This document shows positions 57,856 through 64,000 of a DNA stretch of 64,000 bases, one piece after another (the stretch's first letter is position 1; each line of letters opens with the position of its first letter). Source of the DNA: Helichrysum umbraculigerum (taxonomy: Eukaryota > Streptophyta > Magnoliopsida > Asterales > Asteraceae); assembly GCA_949592205.1 (NCBI GenBank), contig CATIUR010000001.1, positions 66,836,059-66,900,058 of the forward strand, written 5' to 3'. A program made the position numbers and the translations under genes. A model generated the notes under the pieces. That model was not told where the DNA came from. It was given only the letters and a program-made list of their open reading frames with translations, and ran no database searches.

Positions 57856-58752
57856 TTGTCAAGGGGGAGTCTTCTGTTGGTACATCTCTATTACAATCGA
57901 TTCAAGAAGTTTAACGAAGACATTTGGAAGACATCAATAAGTTATCTAGAAGCTATTGTCAAGGGGAATATGTTGAGACATGTTTTGTGACAACAGCTTC
58001 CTAGATAATTAGTTATTGTTAATATAAAATGTAATCATTATTAAGCTAGCAAAAGCCCGAGTGTTCAAGCACAAGCAAATATTATATATACATTTGCTGC
58101 GAGTTGAAGAAGCCAACGAGTTGAAGAACCCTTGCGAATTGAGCCGAAGCCATGCGAGTTGAAATGGGATTGGGCCAAAGCCCATAATTGATATTAGGGT
58201 GGTCGGTTGGAATCATATATATGTTATCACGTGGGTAAAAAATAAGAGAGCATTATAAAAAGGATGATCACATTCCATGTGATGTCGGCTAGTTGGTGTC
58301 GGCAATATTAAGTCGGCAGAAACAATACGGAACCGGCGAACCGAATATAAAGCTTCAAAGGAATTGGTTTCACATGCGAAGGTTTTAGTTGAAGATTAAT
58401 TTTTATCAATAAAAATAATCGCAAAGCAAAAGATATGATATTGGCATATCTTAGGCTAGTCTTTATGTTAATCGAAGGTTAAGTTTTAATCTAGGATTAA
58501 TTTAGACGTAAACTCCTTTGGTATTGTATTCATTAGTTTATTGTAATCGAATTGATTTATTAATGAATGAATTATTTTTACCAAAGTATTTATCTCCTAT
58601 TCATATTTGTATTGTGTTGTTATTCAGTTCGTTATTCTTTCGCATAATATTTATAATCTCAATGATTAGTTTACGAGAATTCCACACTCGTATGCTAGTA
58701 ATCGGATCTCGGGTACCTATATATGCGTATCAACGATAGGACCTCTCTAACA
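57856..58752 (+). mobile_element. Copia-type 3' end: polypurine tract and LTR
   Basis: CAAGGGGGAGT (57860-57870) is a typical copia polypurine tract; it is followed by an 878-bp LTR from TGTTGGTACATC (57875) to CCTCTCTAACA (58752) with TGTT/AACA ends. A TATA box ATTATAAAAAG is near 58252, and short repeats GCGAGTTGAA occur at 58098-58165. No coding part is left; the 5' portion has been deleted together with H internal sequence. Confidence 0.75.
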
Positions 58753-59760
58753 ATTATTCCGCACTTATTGGACTTATATTTGGTGAAAACATCTTAAAAC
58801 AATCATTATTTACTAAAAATCACCAAAGCAGTCCAATTATAGGTGTTGCTTCAAAAGTCACCAAAAACATCCGATTTCACGCAAAACGAGGCAAATTATG
58901 TCACCTTAAATATTCACCTCTTGATTATCTTATAGAAACATATCTTAATCCATATCTTATGATTCTATAGGAAATTACAAGATCGGAGGTGAAAGAATCA
59001 AGCAAAACGGATGAAAGATAGAGAAGATGTGCAGTCTAGAAGCCAACCGATCGTCATCCGGAACACGCAAAAGATCTACAACTTCAACTTTGTTAAACTT
59101 AGTGTCATTCGAAGTGTAACGGAAAGACGAATCCAACGGCGCAAGAATCAAGCAAATCGGGCTCCAAACGAAGAAGATACGAGCGAAACATGCAACGAAA
59201 CAGGAGTGCGGATCAAGCAACCAAATAATTGGCCCTTGACCCCCCCCCCCCCCTGCAACTGCCATATACGGCACCTGCAATGGCAATATACGGCCTCCAA
59301 GTCCCAATTATTGGGATTTTTGCCTTGATATTTGGTACCACTTTGGCTTTTGACCCCCCCTGTATTTGTGATTCCCTAGTCGCACTTTGGAGCTTGTTCC
59401 TTATGCTTTGAGAGTTGTACAATGACCTCACCTCCTCAACTATAAATACCTCATCACCTCCTCATTTCAAAACACACCTTCACCTCTCAATCCTTCATTC
59501 TCTCTCAAACTCTCTCTCTCTCTACTTTCTCTCTCTAGTTAGTTTAGTTAGTTTATTTGTTAGTTTTAGGTTAGCTCTTGGTTAATATTTAACCAAGACT
59601 AACGGAGGGTAGTTTTTGTAATAGTGTTGAAGTCTTGGAGGATCTCCTTTATAATATTGTTTGGGATATTTCGGAGCTCTGTCCGTGTAATCTTTCAGCA
59701 TCTATTCAATCTACGCATTACTTACGGTTATTTCTATCCTTATCTTTCATAATGTTGCAT
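58753..59760 (+). repeat. M: I-type Athila LTR fragment
   Basis: Matches LTR C from about its 37th base (ATTATTCCGCACTTATTGG) to about 19310. Contains degenerate palindromes (59262-59300), a poly-C tract (59239), TATA box CTATAAATAC (59449-59458) and a CT-rich leader. Cut by element E at 59760. Probably the 3' LTR of H, with its first bases lost at the copia junction. Confidence 0.8.
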
Positions 59761-60491
59761 TGTAACACCTGCATAATTAGGGTAATTAATTATGCCTAAT
59801 TGTTTGTAACTAGTTGTAATTAGTATGTAATAGGACTAATTACAGGCTCTATTTGTATGTATATATAAGGTGAATTATATATATGTGTGTGTACTTACGC
59901 GATTTGGATAAATCGTGCGAATTAACCGGACGTAGTCCGACACAGTTTACTTGGACGTTGGTGACAAAAATTTACTTAAATAATGAAAACGTATTTTGTT
60001 ATATAAAATACGCAACCGAACGAGCATTGTTTATATATTATTGTGACGACATTTTAACTAGCGCAACAAAACGTAATAAACGCGACTTAATAATTTAAAT
60101 ATTGCGACAAATGTTTTTATTATTAATTTCAGAGTATTTCTATTTAAATATTCCAGTTACATTTTTAAAATATAACGGTTTGGTTAAATACTATAAACAA
60201 AGGATTAAACGATTAGGACACGGAGTAAATACTGAGTTTTAGGGAGCGTTTGCCCCTCCTTCCTTCTTTGGATCAGCCAAACCCCACCCCCATTCTCACT
60301 TCTCTCTTTCATTTTTTTTCATTATCACAAAACACACACAAACCAAACTCTCTCAACTCCAATCTACACCAAATTTTCGGAATCAAATCCCGACCACGAA
60401 AATTACATATTCGGAATCACCATCACGAGTGGAGCAAGAATATCAAGATCGTTTTCACCATTTCATCCTCCATTTAGCTCGATTTGCAAAA

Positions 60492-61890
60492 GTAAGAAAT
60501 TTCTAAAATCTTAGATCTATTCAATTTGGTGTAATGTTTTAATGTTTTGATGTGTACACAACTTAGATATAACCTAATACATGAATAATACACGATTTTA
60601 TAGCTCAAAAATGGGTTAGATTTGCGTTTTTGGTCGAAAATTCTCAAAACCAGTAAGTTTCTGGGCTGGTGTTCATACGTGCGACACAAGCCTTGTGTCG
60701 CACACTGTGTCGCATAAACCCATTAGTGTCGCACCTTGTGTCGTACTGATCCTTTAGTGTCGTAATCTTCGCGACACAATATTGTGTCGCACTCTATGTC
60801 GCATACTATGTCGTATTTTATACGACACAACCGTTATGTCGCTATTGAATTAGCATCGCAAGCTTTTTGCGACACAACCACTGTGTCGCAGGGCTCTTGT
60901 GTCGCATCCTTCATGCGACACAACCTTTGTGTCGCATTACAACCTTAGTGTCGCATTTTGTGTCGCAAAACACAGCAGATTCACAAATAAATTCCAAGTT
61001 AAGTGTTATACATTTCGGACTTCAAACGACTATACGATATAACATCTAAGGTACATTAAAACATGTTTTTCAAAGATAACAATTCAAACAAGTATAGAGA
61101 AATGTCGAGATTAACGTTTCAACTAAGTCACCAACGGGCCCAAACATGTTTTCAACAAACGAACAATTACAAACATACGAACAAACATTGGCTATACTAG
61201 TTGTGTACAACTAAACGAAACGTCTCGTGAGACGCATACTTACATAACTTCATATGATTAGGCATTTGAAGATTACGGGTTCAGAGAACCTACTTGCTTT
61301 ACTTACTACTTGCTAATTGCAACTGATTACTACAAGACTCAGGTGAGTCTTACGGCCCCACTTTTACTGTTTTATCTTATTGGGGGAGAAACATGCAACT
61401 GCTTTTCTTTGAACACAAGTACTAGAACTGTTTACTATACCAAACGAAATTGCATGAGTTTACTTACAAACAGAAGTCTCTCCATCATATATCGTTAGTT
61501 ATGGACTTAAGCGCGAACACTAGTTAATGGATCCATTAGGGAAATGACCCTCCCCACCCGGGGCAGTAGCGCTGCCACGTACTGATTTACACGTAGAAAC
61601 GGGTGACTACTTATTCGTTACTGATGCTTGCTCACTTACGAGCATGTCACGGGAGCAAACATATTATTTACGGGTTAAGCTTCGATTATGAGCCTCATGG
61701 CAACGGTATAAACTTACTTATTTACATTTGCTGGACTGCAAATACTGATTTTACGATTGCTGGATTGCAATGGCTGATTTTTACGCCTACGGGCATTACT
61801 AATGAAATCTCGTGTTCAAAGCCGATATTACTTACAAACCTGTGAGATTCACCAACCTTTTGGTTGACACTTTTTAGCATGTTTTCTCAG
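60492..61890 (+). other. Candidate intron inside LTR E
   Basis: GTAAGA at 60492 and TTTTCTCAG ending 61890 would define a 1399-base intron containing the CpG-rich array. Offsets (731 bp from LTR start, 321 bp from LTR end) agree with LTRs B and G. No transcript evidence is available here. Confidence 0.4.
60681..60967. repeat. TGTGTCGCA / TGCGACACA array in LTR E
   Basis: About fifteen copies of the motif in both orientations, starting 920 bp into the LTR, homologous to 14211-14466 in J. Confidence 0.82.
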
Positions 61891-62211
61891 GTACCCGGAT
61901 GGAGTAGGATTACTCCAGGATTTTAGCTAGAGTCGCATGATTTCAACACAACTGCATTAACGGAGATTCTTAGCATTATCTTTTGTACATTACGATTATG
62001 TAATAGAATCTCCCGCTATACGCGTGGACTCTAGGGGAAACTACATTTTGTATACGAAAACACTAAGTTTTCAAACATTATATCTATGGAATGTAACTAA
62101 TTTACAAACGTTGCATATAGATGTCGTTTGCTTTATCTTTGTGCTGTGATATTTGATTAGTAACACCCCAAACTATGCTTCCGCAAAACAGTGAATTTCG
62201 GGGGTGTTACA

Positions 62212-62533
62212 TATTGGTATCAAAGCCTAAGGTTATAGTGAACTAGGTTGCATTTAGTGGGCCTAGACTATGACCGTTAGGCAGTATTCTCTTATTAGAC
62301 ATGACTGGTTCAGGAATTACAGCATACGACTTTAATTTAACATAGCCTGATCAACTATGTACAATTAAGGAAAGATGATGTAAGGTCTGAAATGAATATG
62401 TTGAACGGGGATACGTTAGTTGACTCTGACCACGAGAGAACCGGACCATTACTTGATACGTGCTAGACACTAGGTTGGATATGATATATGTATATATATA
62501 TTAGCCTCGTCTTACTTACACTCTGCCACAGGA
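62212..62533 (+). other. Element E leader with primer site and candidate short intron
   Basis: Primer site TGGTATCAAAGCC at 62215-62227 (one mismatch to the tRNA-Met complement). Donor-like GAT|GTAAGG at 62380 and acceptor CTGCCACAG ending at 62531 would define a 152-base intron whose end lies two bases before the accessory ORF ATG, as in B. Confidence 0.55.
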
Positions 62534-63040
62534 ATGGCAAACATACCACCTAATCCGTCACACTCTCACTCACATGGGTCACGGAACCCACGAGAAACCA
62601 GGAGGAACACAAGGTCACCTCGAACCAGCCCCTATCCTGTTCATAACTCTCAGAACTTGGCACACCTCACGATGCCAGTGTTGGCTACCCAACTTCACCG
62701 TCAGGAGCAAAGGCTCGAACATCTCGAACGGGAACAACTTCGAATGACCTACCTGCTTCGCCAGGCACTTGATCACATATCCCAACTCCAGCGAGAACAA
62801 GAGGATACCAACCTCTCTGTAAGCATAATTCAGGACTCAATGACCGCCGAATTAGATGCGGATGAACTTGTAAGAAATCGACTTGAGGAATGTGAACAGC
62901 GTTCACAGGAGGCTGAAGGTCACTCTCGAGCACTAGCACAACGACTGGCTTTGGTTGAAGACAATGCCAGGCAGACCAACCGACTAGAAGAAACCGTGGA
63001 CCGCCTTGTCGCGCTGATGGAACAAATTAATCTACATTAA
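62534..63040 (+). CDS. Element E accessory coiled-coil ORF upstream of gag
   Basis: 168 residues from ATG 62534 (MANIPPNPSHS). The first 55 residues are Ser/Arg/Pro-rich; the rest has heptad-like Leu, Glu and Gln repeats (LHRQEQRLEHLEREQLRMTY; NRLEECEQRSQEAEGH) and ends VDRLVALMEQINLH. Homologous over its whole length to the B protein at 35668-36159: the shared NRLEECEQRS/QRLEECEQRS, LAQRLALVEDNARQ and terminal QINL blocks are the best kept. No stop in either copy. Located 288 bp before gag, same strand. No known domain recognised; likely a dimerising or oligomerising protein (inference). Confidence 0.85.
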   Translation: MANIPPNPSHSHSHGSRNPRETRRNTRSPRTSPYPVHNSQNLAHLTMPVLATQLHRQEQRLEHLEREQLRMTYLLRQALDHISQLQREQEDTNLSVSIIQDSMTAELDADELVRNRLEECEQRSQEAEGHSRALAQRLALVEDNARQTNRLEETVDRLVALMEQINLH

Positions 63041-63328
63041 GACTAGTGTAGTCTTTGTCTTGTAATCTATCTCGTAATCTAATGACTATCTAGCACTACT
63101 CTATAAACTAGTCGGATGTAACAATTCCCGACACCTTTTGTAATATCTCTGTAGGATGTAACCTTTGAACTCGCATTATCCATCAAATATTCCTTGATAT
63201 TTCAACTAATAATAATTGTCATTTTTCCATGTTGATGTTATGTATTACTGCTTTTATACATGTACATCTGTGACAATTACAAGTTCCTACAAAATCTCAT
63301 GTATCTTCATTTCTTTTATTGAAGAATC
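63041..63328 (+). other. Spacer between accessory ORF and gag in E
   Basis: Non-coding, 288 bp, recognisably similar to the equivalent spacer in B (35388-35667), ending with a T-rich tract and TTATTGAAG shortly before the gag ATG. Confidence 0.6.
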
Positions 63329-64000
63329 ATGCCGCCAAAGACAAGACCATACACCGATGCCCAGATTACCTCCCTTATAACCCAGGCTGTTACTGAAGCC
63401 TTGGCTCGGAATACTCCACCAAATTCCTCGAGGAACAGCGATGCCGCTGAAACCACTATTGCTAAACCTTGTTCTTACAAGGACTTCCAGAACTGCAAAC
63501 CTCTAAACTTTGCAGGTACCGAGGGAGCTATCGGTCTAGTACGCTGGATCGAGAAAGTTGAGTCTGTATTTCTTATCTGCAACTGTGCGGAGGGAGATAA
63601 GGTTAAGTTCTCCGTTAGTACTTTTACTGACACCGCACTCACCTGGTGGAACACTCATGCCCAGACTGTGAGTGTTGCTACTGCCTACCAACTCCCGTGG
63701 GAGGAGTTGAAGAAGATGTTGAGGGGCGAGTATTGCCCCAGGGATGAATTGAAACAACTAGAAGTGGAATTCTGGAACCACAAGATGCAGGGTGATGACA
63801 TCACCGGATACACCAACCGTTTCCACCAACTGGCACTTCTGTGCCCAACCATGGTCGATCCTGAGTACAAGAGGATCGAGAAATTTGTTGATGGTCTTCC
63901 TGAGAGACTCCAAGACCTGGTAACTTCTTCCAAACCGGGTACTATTCAGAGCGCCATCCGTATGGCCCATGAACTAACGGCAAATTCTGTCCGCCGTGGT
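63329..64000 (+). CDS. gag: Element E gag, partial
   Basis: ATG 63329 (MPPKTRPYTD), open for 224 codons to the window edge. Same Gag family as B: CSYKDFQNCKPLNFAGTEGAI, LVRWIEKVES, LTWWNTHAQ and YTNRFHQLALLCPTM are conserved. The zinc knuckle and any pol are beyond the edge. No stop or frameshift, so this copy looks better preserved than G or B. Confidence 0.9.
   Translation, partial: MPPKTRPYTDAQITSLITQAVTEALARNTPPNSSRNSDAAETTIAKPCSYKDFQNCKPLNFAGTEGAIGLVRWIEKVESVFLICNCAEGDKVKFSVSTFTDTALTWWNTHAQTVSVATAYQLPWEELKKMLRGEYCPRDELKQLEVEFWNHKMQGDDITGYTNRFHQLALLCPTMVDPEYKRIEKFVDGLPERLQDLVTSSKPGTIQSAIRMAHELTANSVRRG

Larger units (their letters stand above)
59761..62211 (+). repeat. Element E 5' LTR
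   Basis: 2451 bp, TGTAACACCTGC to GGGGGTGTTACA. CT-rich presumed leader at 60240-60360, donor-like AAA|GTAAGAAAT at 60492, TGTGTCGCA array 60681-60967, acceptor-like GTTTTCTCAG|GT at 61890. Confidence 0.88.
59761..64000 (+). mobile_element. Element E: Tekay-type chromovirus, 5' part
   Basis: 5' LTR, tRNA-Met primer site, leader, coiled-coil accessory ORF and gag running off the right edge. Same architecture as B in opposite orientation and diverged in sequence. Inserted in LTR M after TTGCAT; the right end is outside the window. Confidence 0.92.

Overview
This window is plant nuclear DNA made almost entirely of nested LTR retrotransposons. I see no host protein gene, tRNA, rRNA, CRISPR array or other bacterial-style feature. 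The Ty3/Gypsy clades (Athila-type with a tRNA-Asp primer site; chromovirus/Tekay-type with an initiator tRNA-Met primer site and a chromodomain-like C terminus) and the AT-rich LTRs with TATA boxes point to a flowering plant, probably a eudicot. I cannot name the family.

Layout, using my own labels. A (1-5435, minus) is the 5' part of a chromovirus: pol running off the left edge, gag, primer site and 5' LTR. It is inserted in I (5436-12954, plus), an Athila-related element whose open frame is Gag-protease-X, where X is a domain I do not recognise and no reverse transcriptase or integrase is present. The 3' LTR of I is split by D (12955-48456, plus), an Athila element with pol, a small third ORF and LTRs, flanked by the 5-bp duplication AATAT. 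The pol of D is split by B (16518-39065, minus), a nearly complete Tekay-type element flanked by GATGC. One LTR of B is split by C (18267-30117, plus), a full-length Gag-protease-X element flanked by CATGT. D's 5' LTR carries LTR fragments J and K; its 3' LTR carries solo LTR F (45902-48371, flanked by ATTAG). Beyond D the I-type LTR resumes, is split by gag-only element G (48935-56172, flanked by GACTA), and then leads into the primer site and gag of a further copy, H. H is cut by a copia-type 3' end (57856-58752), followed by another I-type LTR piece (58753-59760) into which Tekay-type element E (59761 to the right edge) is inserted.

The nesting gives a relative chronology: I/H oldest, then D, then B, then C. 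The two LTRs of C have equal length (2563 bp) and differ at about 40 positions by eye.

The most interesting content is not the standard pol genes. (1) A Gag-protease-X element family replaces RT/RNaseH/integrase with a conserved helical domain of about 555 residues. (2) A coiled-coil ORF lies upstream of gag in both B and E. (3) Conserved splice-like donor and acceptor sites sit inside several chromovirus LTRs and bracket CpG-rich repeat arrays at a constant LTR position. (4) The palindrome CCGTATACGG is phased at about 21 bp upstream of the TATA box in Athila-type LTRs. (5) A short non-coding motif is shared by the autonomous-type D and the pol-less C and I, which suggests trans-mobilisation.
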